This document shows, piece after piece, positions 11,660-22,046 of a stretch of DNA of 64,000 bases (within the stretch, counting starts at the first letter, position 1; every line of letters begins with the position of its first letter). The notes under the pieces were generated by a model. The model did no database searches. It had not been told where the DNA came from and saw only the letters and a list, made by a program, of their open reading frames with translations. The position numbers and the translations under genes are program-made. The stretch spans positions 1 to 64,000 of the forward strand of contig DVNK01000037.1 in NCBI GenBank assembly GCA_018714445.1, written 5' to 3'. The stretch comes from Candidatus Fimadaptatus faecigallinarum (GTDB lineage: Bacteria; Bacillota; Clostridia; Christensenellales; Aristaeellaceae).

Positions 11660-13024
11660 ATGAGCAAGCTACAACAGGACTTCACCGAGGGCAGCATATC
11701 GCGCCACCTGATACGGTTCTCGCTGCCGTTTCTGCTGGCCAACCTGCTGCAGGCGCTGTACAGCGTCGCCGACATGATGATAGTCAGCTGGATCTGCGGC
11801 ACCAACTCGATGTCGGGCGTCAACATAGGCGGCCAGATAACCCAGATGATAATGATGCTGGTATCGGGCCTGACCGTGGGCGGCACGGTGTTGGTGGGCC
11901 AGTACTACGGCGCGCGCCTGGACGATGAGGTAAAGCGCACAATCGGCACCATGCTCAGCCTGCTGACGATACTCGGCGTGGCGCTGACGGCCATAATGCT
12001 TATAGCCAGCGACGCGGTGCTGCGGCTGCTCAACACGCCCAAGGAGGCGTTTTCCGAGGCGCACAACTACCTGGTCATATCGCTGTGGGGCACGCTGTGC
12101 GTGTTCTGGTATAACGCGCTGTCATCGATACAGCGCGGCATGGGCGACTCCAAGCGCCCGCTGATATTTGTGGCGGTGGCGTGCGTGGTGAACGTGGGCC
12201 TGGATCTGCTGATGGTCGGCGCATGGGGCATGGGCGCGGCCGGCGCGGCGCTGGCGACCATAATTTCCCAGGGCCTGAGTGTGGTGCTGTGCGCGGTGTA
12301 CCTGGGCACCCACGGCTTTGTGTTTGACTTCAAGCTGTCCAGCTTCCGCATCGATGCTGAAAAGGTCAAGCTGCTGATACGCATCGGCCTGCCTTCGTCG
12401 GTGCAGAGCTTCGTGACCAACCTGTCGTTTTTGATGATGACGACGATAACCAACGGGTTTGGCGTGGCCGCCAGCGCGGCGGTCGCGGTGTGCGGCAAGT
12501 TCAACAGCTTCGGCATAATGCCGGCGATAGCGATGTCGTCGTCGGTCTCGTCGGTGGCGGCGCAGAACATAGGCGCCGGCCAGCACGACCGCGCAGTCGA
12601 AGCGCTCAAGGCCGGACTGAAGATATCGATCGTGATCGGCCTGGCCGTGTTTGCGTTTACCCAGCTGTGCCCGCAGCTGATACTGAAGATGTTCAACGCT
12701 GAAGCCGATGTAATGGCATACGGCGAAACGTACCTGCGCGCATTCAGCTTCGACTATCTGATAGTGCCGTTCGTGTTCTGCATAAATGGCCTGATGCTGG
12801 GCGCGGGCCATTCGATGTTCTCGCTGATAAACAACATGCTCTCGGCCATACTGCTGCGCGTGCCGGTGGCGTTTTTGGTGTCGCGCACGGCGTTGGGCCT
12901 GGCGGGCGTGGGCGCGGCGGCGCCGGCGGCCTCGCTGGCTTCGCTCATCGTGGGCATATGGTTCCTGCTGAGCGGGCGCTGGAAGACCAACAATACCGGC
13001 ATAAGGCGCGCGCAGTCGGCCTGA
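11660..13024 (+). CDS. MATE family multidrug/drug efflux transporter
   Basis: 454 residues with about 12 hydrophobic segments in two homologous halves, the MATE layout. The N-terminal signature is FSLPFLLANLLQALYSVADMMIV; the conserved Gln/Asn-rich start of TM7-8 is seen around GLPSSVQSFVTNLSF. MATE proteins export cationic drugs or metabolites in exchange for H+ or Na+; the substrate is unknown. The start at MSKLQQDF is preferred because family members begin here; an alternative in-frame ATG lies at 11642 and the ribosome site is weak for both. The gene is divergent from lacZ and followed by a permease of another family. Confidence 0.88.
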   Translation: MSKLQQDFTEGSISRHLIRFSLPFLLANLLQALYSVADMMIVSWICGTNSMSGVNIGGQITQMIMMLVSGLTVGGTVLVGQYYGARLDDEVKRTIGTMLSLLTILGVALTAIMLIASDAVLRLLNTPKEAFSEAHNYLVISLWGTLCVFWYNALSSIQRGMGDSKRPLIFVAVACVVNVGLDLLMVGAWGMGAAGAALATIISQGLSVVLCAVYLGTHGFVFDFKLSSFRIDAEKVKLLIRIGLPSSVQSFVTNLSFLMMTTITNGFGVAASAAVAVCGKFNSFGIMPAIAMSSSVSSVAAQNIGAGQHDRAVEALKAGLKISIVIGLAVFAFTQLCPQLILKMFNAEADVMAYGETYLRAFSFDYLIVPFVFCINGLMLGAGHSMFSLINNMLSAILLRVPVAFLVSRTALGLAGVGAAAPAASLASLIVGIWFLLSGRWKTNNTGIRRAQSA

Positions 13025-13053
13025 CGCCGACTCGGGACGCACTGCCGCAACCA

Positions 13054-13081
13054 GCCCTGCGCGTTACGGCCTGCGCAGGGC
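13054..13081. other. 9-bp stem hairpin without a T tract
   Basis: GCCCTGCGC and GCGCAGGGC separated by 10 nt, 30 bp after the MATE stop codon. It may slow polymerase or protect a 3' end; no U-run follows. Confidence 0.5.
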
Positions 13082-13195
13082 ATGTCACTCGATGCGGACG
13101 ATGGGCCGATGCGGGCGGATGTCCCCCGGTCGGCTGCGGATCAGGCCGCGCGGCATATGGCGCGCCGGCCAACGCGCATGGAGGCGCAATTAACG

Positions 13196-14134
13196 ATGGA
13201 TAATTTTATAACCACTGTCAACGCGGTGCTGCCGCTGTTTTTGATAATGGCGCTGGGCTACGGCATTCGCCGCACGCCGCTGATGGACGAGCACACCCAT
13301 CAAAAGATGAACAAGCTGATATTCCAGCTGTTCCTGCCGATACTGCTGTTTAAGAACATATCCACATCCAGCCTGGACGCGCTGTCGGGCTCGTGGGTGT
13401 TCGTGTTTGGATTCGTATCCGAGATGGCGCTGTTCCTGATACTGTTTGCAGTCGTGCCGCTGATCGAAAAGGAAAACCGGCGCCGCGGCGTGCTGATACA
13501 GGCGCTGGGCCGCTCCAACTATGCGCTGTTTGGATTGCCGCTGGTGGGGCTGCTCTATCCCGGCGAGGACATCGCCGTCGCTTCGATGCTGGTCGCGATA
13601 TCGATACCGGTATTCAATGTGATGAGTGTGGTAGCGCTGGAGACCTGGCGCGGCGGCAAGCTCAACGTGCTCAAGATACTGCGCGGCATAGTCACCAATC
13701 CGCTGATAATCGGCTGTGCGCTGGGCTTTGTGTGGCTCGTGACCGGCATACAGCTCCCTCAGTTCCTTCAGACCGCGATAGACGATACCTCCAGCATCGC
13801 CACGCCTCTGTCGCTGTTCGTGCTGGGCGGCGCGTTCGAGTTCTCGCGCGTGCGCTGCAACATGCGCCCGCTGCTGATAGGCACGATCGGGCGACTGATA
13901 GTGGTGCCGGTGGTCGGCATCACCGCCACCGTGCTGATGGGCTTCCGCGGCATGGAGCTGTACGCGATGTGCGTGGCCTTCATGGCGCCCTGCGCGGTGT
14001 CCAGCTACCCCATGGCTCAGCAGATGGGCGGCGACGGCGAACTCGCCGGGCAGCTGGTCGTGTTCACCACGGCGTTTTCGATGTTCACCGTGTTCGGCTT
14101 CACGTTCGCGCTCAAGAGCTTGGGATTCATCTGA
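13196..14134 (+). CDS. AEC (auxin efflux carrier) family permease
   Basis: 312 residues and about ten hydrophobic segments. The N-terminal part (AVLPLFLIMALGYGIRR) and the C-terminal half with NPLIIGCALGF and MAPCAVSSYPMAQQMGG match bacterial AEC permeases such as malate transporters. These export or exchange organic acids; the substrate here is unknown. GGAGG lies 11 nt upstream of the ATG at 13196; longer in-frame starts lack a site. It is transcribed in the same direction as the MATE gene but separated by 170 bp with a hairpin between. Its downstream hairpin has been duplicated around a small repeat element (14188-14429). Confidence 0.85.
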   Translation: MDNFITTVNAVLPLFLIMALGYGIRRTPLMDEHTHQKMNKLIFQLFLPILLFKNISTSSLDALSGSWVFVFGFVSEMALFLILFAVVPLIEKENRRRGVLIQALGRSNYALFGLPLVGLLYPGEDIAVASMLVAISIPVFNVMSVVALETWRGGKLNVLKILRGIVTNPLIIGCALGFVWLVTGIQLPQFLQTAIDDTSSIATPLSLFVLGGAFEFSRVRCNMRPLLIGTIGRLIVVPVVGITATVLMGFRGMELYAMCVAFMAPCAVSSYPMAQQMGGDGELAGQLVVFTTAFSMFTVFGFTFALKSLGFI

Positions 14135-14187
14135 GCCGGAGCGCACACATCATGACGCGATCCGCGCCGACTTGCGGCGCGATGCGG

Positions 14188-14218
14188 CCGGGCCGCGCGG
14201 TATATTCCGCGCGGCCCT
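14188..14218 (+). repeat. Hairpin terminator, left copy flanking dispersed element 1
   Basis: A perfect 11-bp inverted repeat (GGGCCGCGCGG / CCGCGCGGCCC, loop TATATT) at 14190-14217. Together with CC before and T after, 31 bp are identical to 14399-14429. It lies 54 bp after the AEC permease stop. Confidence 0.9.
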
Positions 14219-14398
14219 CAGTTTACTGACAATGTATTGCGCAGACTGTCAGCCTGGCTAACAGTGGCAAATGGCATCTGCAAACCATGCCATAACGCCC
14301 GTTATATCAAACGTATTTTGAGGCAGCGTCCATGCGTCATTTCAGAGAGGCCTTAATAACGATGCGTTCTGTCCAGCTGCTGGTACTTCGTCAACGGT
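14219..14398 (+). mobile_element. Dispersed MITE-like element, copy 1
   Basis: About 180 bp, homologous over its whole length to 27954-28138 (same strand) and 34794-34985 (opposite strand). Shared landmarks in order are CTGACAA(A/T)GTATT, CAGCC(T/C)GGCTAA, GGCATCTGCA, ATGCCATAA, TTTTGA(A/G)GCA, GATGCGTTCTGTCC and GTCAACGGTC. The ends carry an imperfect inverted repeat: TGACAA(A/T)GT near the left end, and the same motif in reverse near the right end (CTTCGTCAACG here). It has no open reading frame. It is bounded by two identical 31-bp copies of a hairpin, which looks like a target duplication. Confidence 0.75.
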
Positions 14399-14429
14399 CC
14401 GGGCCGCGCGGTATATTCCGCGCGGCCCT
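14399..14429 (+). repeat. Hairpin terminator, right copy flanking dispersed element 1
   Basis: Identical 31 bp to 14188-14218. This copy is followed by TT, giving CCCTTT, so it probably keeps the original terminator tail of the AEC permease gene. Confidence 0.9.
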
Positions 14430-14460
14430 TTCGCTCGCCCGACTATTCAAGTGCTTAATT

Positions 14461-16067
<1,607 letters not shown>

Positions 16068-16118
16068 GACCTGGCGACCGACGCTCATATTCCATCCAAT
16101 AATGCATAACTGAAAGAC

Positions 16119-16162
16119 ACCGGCGCAGGCAGCGGTATGCTGTCTGCGCCGGTCCGGTTTTT
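16119..16162 (+). terminator. Strong intrinsic terminator of abfA
   Basis: 15-bp stem ACCGGCGCAGGCAGC / GCTGTCTGCGCCGGT with a 5-nt loop, followed by CCGGTTTTT. Confidence 0.9.
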
Positions 16163-16337
16163 GGGTATGGTGTTGCAGGTATACCTTTGGGCGAATGCAG
16201 GCCGGCCCAACGCCGCAAGTCTGCCGTCTGCGGACGCGCTCCAGGCTTGGCTGACGTTGTGCAGACGGCGCCGCGCATCGCGGCCGATGGCGTTGCCACA
16301 GATGGAGGGTTGTTTGCCGTGGGTTCATTGAGCGCGG

Positions 16338-16590
16338 TGTCCGGTCGCGGCTTAATGACGACGGCGTGTGAATAGCGATACTTGGTTGCGACTTGCTGAC
16401 TATGGCTCATGAATAGTGATATTTGGTTGCGGCTTATAGACGATGGCTTATGAACAGTGTTACTTGATTGCGGTTCGCTGACTATGGCTCATGAATTGCG
16501 TTACTTGATTGCGGCTCGTTGACGACGGCTCATGAATAGTGATATTTGATTGCGGCTAACTGACAACGGCGCATGAACAGCTATTTGCAG
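16338..16590. repeat. Tandem array, unit about 41-42 bp
   Basis: About six degenerate copies with recurring GGCTCATGAATAGTG, TACTTGATTGCGG and TGACTATGG blocks. G+T-rich on the plus strand. No spacer sequences and no coding frame. Bases 16163-16337 between the abfA terminator and the array show nothing recognisable. Confidence 0.8.
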
Positions 16591-16634
16591 TTTGCACCGC
16601 ACAAGCTGCGGCGTTCAAGCTGCCGGGCACCAGC

Positions 16635-16664
16635 AAGGCGCGGACAGCATGCCGTCCGCGCCTT
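16635..16664. terminator. Hairpin downstream of the flavin-type stress protein gene
   Basis: AAGGCGCGGAC / GTCCGCGCCTT, 11-bp stem and 8-nt loop, 28 bp beyond the stop of the minus-strand gene. The U-run is absent on both strands. Confidence 0.5.
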
Positions 16665-16691
16665 ATCACGCGCCAATTATGCCGATTGCGC

Positions 16692-17117
16692 TCAGGTGAA
16701 ATCGAGCTCGAACCGCTCGCCATGCCTTAGCAGCAATCCGTCTGTCAGGTCTATGCGCAGTATAATGGTGTTGTGGTCGTCAAGGTCGGTGTGACCATTG
16801 TCTATCCACTCCGCAAACGCCTGCTTGAGCATGTCCAGCCGCGCGGCGTTGGCCGGCAGCCCGACCCAACCCATGCTGTGCGCGCGGCCGTTCGCCGTGA
16901 ACCAGTCGCCCGCTATCGCCACGGCCGGATTGGCCGCTATCTGGCTCATCTTGCCCGACAGCGCATGCGTTATCACGTAGAACGCGCCGTCGTCGTATGT
17001 GGCGTTGACATAGCGCACATGTGGCTTGCCGTCCTGCGCGGTGGCCAGCGCTATCACGCTGTCTCCGCCAAAGCGCTCGCGCATTGCGTCTTCGGCCCTT
17101 GGAGTCAGTTTTGGCAT
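16692..17117 (-). CDS. Pyridoxamine 5'-phosphate oxidase-like (general stress protein 26 type) protein
   Basis: 141 residues, a split-barrel flavin-binding fold of the PNPOx-like group. Visible blocks are IALATAQDGKPHVRYVNATY, DGAFYVITHALSGKMSQIAANPAVAIAGDWFT and the C-terminal IILRIDLTDG strand. Members bind FMN, F420 or heme, or act as stress proteins; the cofactor cannot be told from sequence. Its length fits a stand-alone domain rather than PdxH, and the pyridoxal-specific C-terminus is missing. AGGGG lies 8 nt before the ATG. It is downstream of recA on the same strand but separated by 240 bp. Confidence 0.82.
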   Translation of the reverse strand: MPKLTPRAEDAMRERFGGDSVIALATAQDGKPHVRYVNATYDDGAFYVITHALSGKMSQIAANPAVAIAGDWFTANGRAHSMGWVGLPANAARLDMLKQAFAEWIDNGHTDLDDHNTIILRIDLTDGLLLRHGERFELDFT

Positions 17118-17180
17118 TTCGCATACCCCTTTCTGCTTAGGTCAGAATGCGCGGAACAGCGCCGCGCGACGCGTCCCCAA

Positions 17181-17287
17181 TGCGTCCACGTCTTCACATG
17201 CACGCGCGCATATCGCCGAATAAAGCACCTTCGGCACGCGCTGGCGGGTCTGCGTGGCGTCCTTACATGCACGCGCGCATACCGCCG
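17181..17287. repeat. Short two-copy direct repeat
   Basis: The block TACATGCACGCGCGCATA with following CGCCG occurs twice, about 69 bp apart, between recA and the next gene. It resembles the larger arrays of the window but has only two copies. Confidence 0.6.
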
Positions 17288-17356
17288 CCATGCCGCCCGG
17301 CGCTACCCATCGCATGCTCCGCTCGCCGAACGCGCCGCCGCAACGCCGCAGCCGGC

Positions 17357-18526
<1,170 letters not shown>

Positions 18527-18556
18527 ATATCATGCGCGGGCCGCGCCCGCCCTCCT
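18527..18556 (-). promoter_or_regulatory. recA translation start region: Shine-Dalgarno bridged by a hairpin
   Basis: Reading the minus strand, AGGAGG is followed at once by GCGGGC-GCG-GCCCGC, a 6-bp stem with a 3-nt loop, then GCATGATAT and the recA ATG. Linear spacing is 24 nt, far too long; if the hairpin forms, spacing becomes 9 nt. The intervening ATG is out of frame. Confidence 0.65.
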
Positions 18557-18559
18557 TTC

Positions 18560-19816
18560 TCACTCGACCAGCATAACCTCGTCGGCCTCGACCAGCGCGC
18601 GCCGCACTATGTCCAGCGCCCGCAGCGCCGCCAGCGACCTTATCCGATACCTGTCGCCGGTGAACACGAACCGATGCACCTGCGTGTCCCGGGGCGTGCG
18701 CAGTCCTATGTACACCAGCCCCACCGGCTTGTCCGGCGTGCCGCCGCCCGGCCCCGCTATGCCCGTGACCGACACGCAGTAGTCCGCGCCTGACAACTCA
18801 TGCAGCCCCTGCGCCATCTCGCGCGCGGTCTGCTCGGACACCGCGCCCACGCTCTGGAGCGTCTGCGCCTTGACGCCCAGCGTGTGCTGCTTGGCGGCAT
18901 TGGAGTACGTAACATGCCCCTCCAGCAACACCTCGGACACGCCCGGCACATCCACCAGCCAGTCGGCTATCTTGCCGCCGGTGCAGCTCTCGGCCAGCGC
19001 CAGCGTGCGCCCCGCGCGCTTGAGCAGCCCCACCACCACCTGCGGCATGTCGGTCTCGCCTATCGCGTATATGAACCTGTCCAGCCGCTGGCGTATCCTG
19101 GCCTCGACCGGGTCGAGGTATGCCGCCGGATCCTCGCCCGCGGCGCACTTGACCGTCAGCCGCACCTGCGCCTCGCCCAGCGAGCAGTACGTGGCTATAG
19201 TAACATTGGTCTGCGCGTCTATCATGTCGCGCAGGCTCATCTCCAGGTCGCTCTCGCCTATGCCTATCGTGCGTATGAATCGCGAGGCTATCGTATAGCC
19301 CAGCTTGTCGTGCAGATACGGCTCGACCTCGGCCTCGAACATGCCCTTGAGCTCATACGGCGGTCCGGGCAGCACTATCACGATATGGCCGTCGGCCTCC
19401 ACGGCGCACCCCGGCGCAGTGCCGCGCGCGTTTTTGAGTATGTGCGCGCCGCGCGGGAACAGCGCCTGCTTGCGATTGTTCTCGGTCATCTGGCGGCCCC
19501 AGAGCGAGAACTGCTCCTCCAGGTGCGCCATGGCCTGCGCGTCTTCGACCATGTCCAGCCCCAGCTCCTCGGCGACCATCTCCTTGGTCAGGTCGTCCTC
19601 GGTGGGGCCCAGGCCGCCGGTCGTTATCAGCAGGTCGCACCGCCCCAGCGCCGCGCGCACCGCCTCGCGCACCCGCCCCGGGTTATCGCCCACCGTCTCT
19701 ATCCGGTACAGCTCTATGCCCAGCTCCGACAGCCGCCGCGACAGGTATTGCGCGTCGGTGTTGAGCACCTGGCCCAACAACAGCTCCGTGCCCACGCACA
19801 GTATCTCAGCAATCAT
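18560..19816 (-). CDS. cinA: CinA, competence/damage-inducible protein with nicotinamide-nucleotide amidase domain
   Basis: 418 residues from ATG 19816 (GGGGG tract about 10 nt upstream). The N-terminal MoaB/MogA-like domain has GTELLLGQVLNTDAQYLSRRL and TTGGLGPTEDDLTKE; the C-terminal PncC-type domain has LALAESCTGGKIADWL (nucleophilic Ser region) and YSNAAKQHTLGV. PncC-type domains deamidate nicotinamide mononucleotide, recycling NAD; the N-terminal domain in related enzymes is an ADP-ribose pyrophosphatase. Located between pgsA and recA, as in Bacillus and many Clostridia. Confidence 0.95.
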   Translation of the reverse strand: MIAEILCVGTELLLGQVLNTDAQYLSRRLSELGIELYRIETVGDNPGRVREAVRAALGRCDLLITTGGLGPTEDDLTKEMVAEELGLDMVEDAQAMAHLEEQFSLWGRQMTENNRKQALFPRGAHILKNARGTAPGCAVEADGHIVIVLPGPPYELKGMFEAEVEPYLHDKLGYTIASRFIRTIGIGESDLEMSLRDMIDAQTNVTIATYCSLGEAQVRLTVKCAAGEDPAAYLDPVEARIRQRLDRFIYAIGETDMPQVVVGLLKRAGRTLALAESCTGGKIADWLVDVPGVSEVLLEGHVTYSNAAKQHTLGVKAQTLQSVGAVSEQTAREMAQGLHELSGADYCVSVTGIAGPGGGTPDKPVGLVYIGLRTPRDTQVHRFVFTGDRYRIRSLAALRALDIVRRALVEADEVMLVE

Positions 19817-20001
19817 CTTATCAGCACCCCCTGCGCGCCGACTGCTCCGGCACAGCGCATCCGTCGCTAACAGCATCGCGACTGTGCGCCCCGCCGCACC
19901 GCCGGCTCATATAGTCAGCCAACCTGATTGGCCAAACTCGCGCCCGCTTAAACCCGCGTCCGCACATTCCCACATTAGCCCAAATTCACATGCGCGCAAC
20001 C

Positions 20002-20559
20002 TCACATCTGCGCTATGAACTCCCGATTGCGCACCAGGTAGTCCACGCCCGACCACACCGCCAGCACCAGCGCCACATATATCAGCGCATCCGACACCGC
20101 GCTCAACCACGGCGTCATCTGCCCGTCCAGCGCATAGTAGCCCACCAGCGTGACCGTCAGCGCCGCCATCTGCGACGCCGTCTTGAGCTTGCCCAGCTTG
20201 CCCGCCGCCAGCACCCGGCCCTTGCCCGCCGCCACCAGCCGCAGCCCCGACACTATGAACTCCCGCGCCACAAACACCACCAACACCCAACCCGGCATCA
20301 GCGCGCGCTCGACCATCATTATCATCACCGCCGTCACCAGCAGCTTGTCGGCGATCGGGTCCATAAACTTGCCAAAGTCGGTCACCAACCCGCGCGAGCG
20401 CGCGATGTGCCCGTCCAGATAGTCGGTCAGCGACGCCGCCACAAACAGCACTGCCGCCGTCAACCCGCACACGCGGCCGCCTATCATCATCAGCGCCACT
20501 ATCGCAGGTATCGCTATCACCCGCGCCAGCGTAAGCCTGTTGGGCAGATTCACATGCAC
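20002..20559 (-). CDS. pgsA: CDP-diacylglycerol-glycerol-3-phosphate 3-phosphatidyltransferase
   Basis: 185 residues with about five membrane segments. The CDP-alcohol phosphotransferase motif D-x2-DG-x2-AR-x8-G-x3-D-x3-D is complete in DYLDGHIARSRGLVTDFGKF followed by MDPIADK (about residues 46-72). It transfers the phosphatidyl group to glycerol-3-phosphate, the committed step to phosphatidylglycerol and cardiolipin. The start overlaps the rimO stop by 10 bp, suggesting translational coupling. Confidence 0.95.
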   Translation of the reverse strand: MHVNLPNRLTLARVIAIPAIVALMMIGGRVCGLTAAVLFVAASLTDYLDGHIARSRGLVTDFGKFMDPIADKLLVTAVMIMMVERALMPGWVLVVFVAREFIVSGLRLVAAGKGRVLAAGKLGKLKTASQMAALTVTLVGYYALDGQMTPWLSAVSDALIYVALVLAVWSGVDYLVRNREFIAQM

Positions 20560-21866
20560 ACCCCCTGCAGGTCGTATTCCTCGGCCGCGGTTATGCGCAC
20601 GCGCACGTACTGGCCCGGCGTCAGTTCGCGCTCGCTTATGAAGTATATCTTGCCGTCTATCTCGGGCGCCTCGCGCATCGAACGGCCCACATACGTCAGC
20701 CCCTCAAAGCCCTCGACCAGCACCTCGCACTCCTCGCCCACGCGCAGCTCGTTGCGCGCGCGCGATATCTGCTGTTGCAGCGCCATCAGCCGGTCGAGCC
20801 GCTCCTGCTTGACCTCGTCGGGCACCTGATCGGGCATGTCGGCCGCGGGCGTACCCTCCTCGCGCGAGAACGCAAACGCGCCCATGCGGTCGAACTGTAT
20901 CTCGCGCGTGAAGTCCATAAGCTCCTCGAAGTCGCGCTCTGTCTCGCCCGGGAACCCCACGATGAACGTGGTCCTCAGGAACATGCCCCGCGCCCGGCAC
21001 TGGCGCAACAGCTCCCGTATCGAGTCGGGGTTGCCGCGCCGGTTCATGCGCTTGAGCAGCGGCGCGCTTATGTGCTGCAGCGGCAGATCCAGGTAATCGC
21101 AGATCTTGGGCTCGTCGCGCAGCGTCTCAATCAGCCTCGCGTCGACCGTGTCGGGGTACGTGTACAGCACCCTGAGCCAGTGCACGCTGTCCAGCGCCGC
21201 CACATCGCGCATCAGCTCGGGCAACAGCGTGCGCCCGCCCTCAAAGTCGTTGCCATAGCGCGAGGTGTCCTGCGCAATCAGCGTTATCTCCGACGCGCCG
21301 CCCTCGCTGAGCCGCCGGCACTCGTCGACTATGTCGCGGTACGGCCGCGAGTGATAGCCCCCGCGTATCAGCGGTATCGCACAGTACGCGCACCGGTTGT
21401 CACAGCCCTCAGATATGCGCACATATGCCGAATACGGCGGCGTGGTCAGCACTCGCCTCCCGCCGTCGCAGCCGCCAAAGCGTCCCGCCGTCTCGACCGG
21501 CCGCTGACCGGCCTCGGCCCGGCGTATCACTTCCACCAGCGCGTCAAAGTCGCGCACGCCCACAAACGCGTCCACCTCGGGCAGGCCCTGCGCCAGTTCG
21601 CCCGAATAGCGCTGCGCCAGACAGCCGGTCGCTATCAGCAGCCGCGCCCGGCCGGTGCGCTTGTACTCGGCCATCTCCAGCAGCGTGTCTATCGATTCCT
21701 CCTTGGCCGGATCGATGAAGCCGCAGGTGTTGACTATTATTACATCGGCGTCGCGCGGCTGAGGGGTTATCTCAAAGCCCGCGTCCGCGAGCCGCCCCAG
21801 CATCAGCTCACTGTCCACGCGGTTCTTGGAACAGCCCAGCGACACCATGCCGACTGTCTTGAGCAA
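20550..21866 (-). CDS. rimO: Ribosomal protein uS12 methylthiotransferase RimO
   Basis: 438 residues from a TTG at 21866. This start is preferred because GAAAGGA lies 9 nt upstream and the protein then begins LKTVGMVSLGCSKNRVDSE as in the family; the longer frame from a TTG at 21884 has no ribosome site. The N-terminal MTTase domain binds one 4Fe-4S cluster; the radical-SAM cluster motif is CDNRCAYC (about residues 155-162); a C-terminal TRAM domain (VGEECEVLVEGFEG...) follows. RimO adds a methylthio group to Asp of ribosomal protein S12. It lies between ftsK and pgsA, the usual Firmicutes order. Confidence 0.95.
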   Translation of the reverse strand: MLKTVGMVSLGCSKNRVDSELMLGRLADAGFEITPQPRDADVIIVNTCGFIDPAKEESIDTLLEMAEYKRTGRARLLIATGCLAQRYSGELAQGLPEVDAFVGVRDFDALVEVIRRAEAGQRPVETAGRFGGCDGGRRVLTTPPYSAYVRISEGCDNRCAYCAIPLIRGGYHSRPYRDIVDECRRLSEGGASEITLIAQDTSRYGNDFEGGRTLLPELMRDVAALDSVHWLRVLYTYPDTVDARLIETLRDEPKICDYLDLPLQHISAPLLKRMNRRGNPDSIRELLRQCRARGMFLRTTFIVGFPGETERDFEELMDFTREIQFDRMGAFAFSREEGTPAADMPDQVPDEVKQERLDRLMALQQQISRARNELRVGEECEVLVEGFEGLTYVGRSMREAPEIDGKIYFISERELTPGQYVRVRITAAEEYDLQGVCM

Positions 21867-22046
21867 TAATATCAGTCCTTTCAAGTTTTATCTAAGGGCG
21901 GCAGCCGCCCCGCGTGCAATGCAGCCCGGCGAACATGCGCCTCCAGTGCATTTAAACATCATGTCATCAATTCCAGTTCGGCCACGGCCCGGCATGCGCG
22001 GCGCATGTTCCGGATTGCCGGTTGGCCCAACTCCGCCAGGCGCCGC

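Noticed and set aside
14219-14398. Dispersed element as a conserved small RNA gene
   Set aside because: No promoter inside; the locus-specific duplicated flanks and terminal inverted repeats fit a mobile element better. It could still be transcribed from outside.
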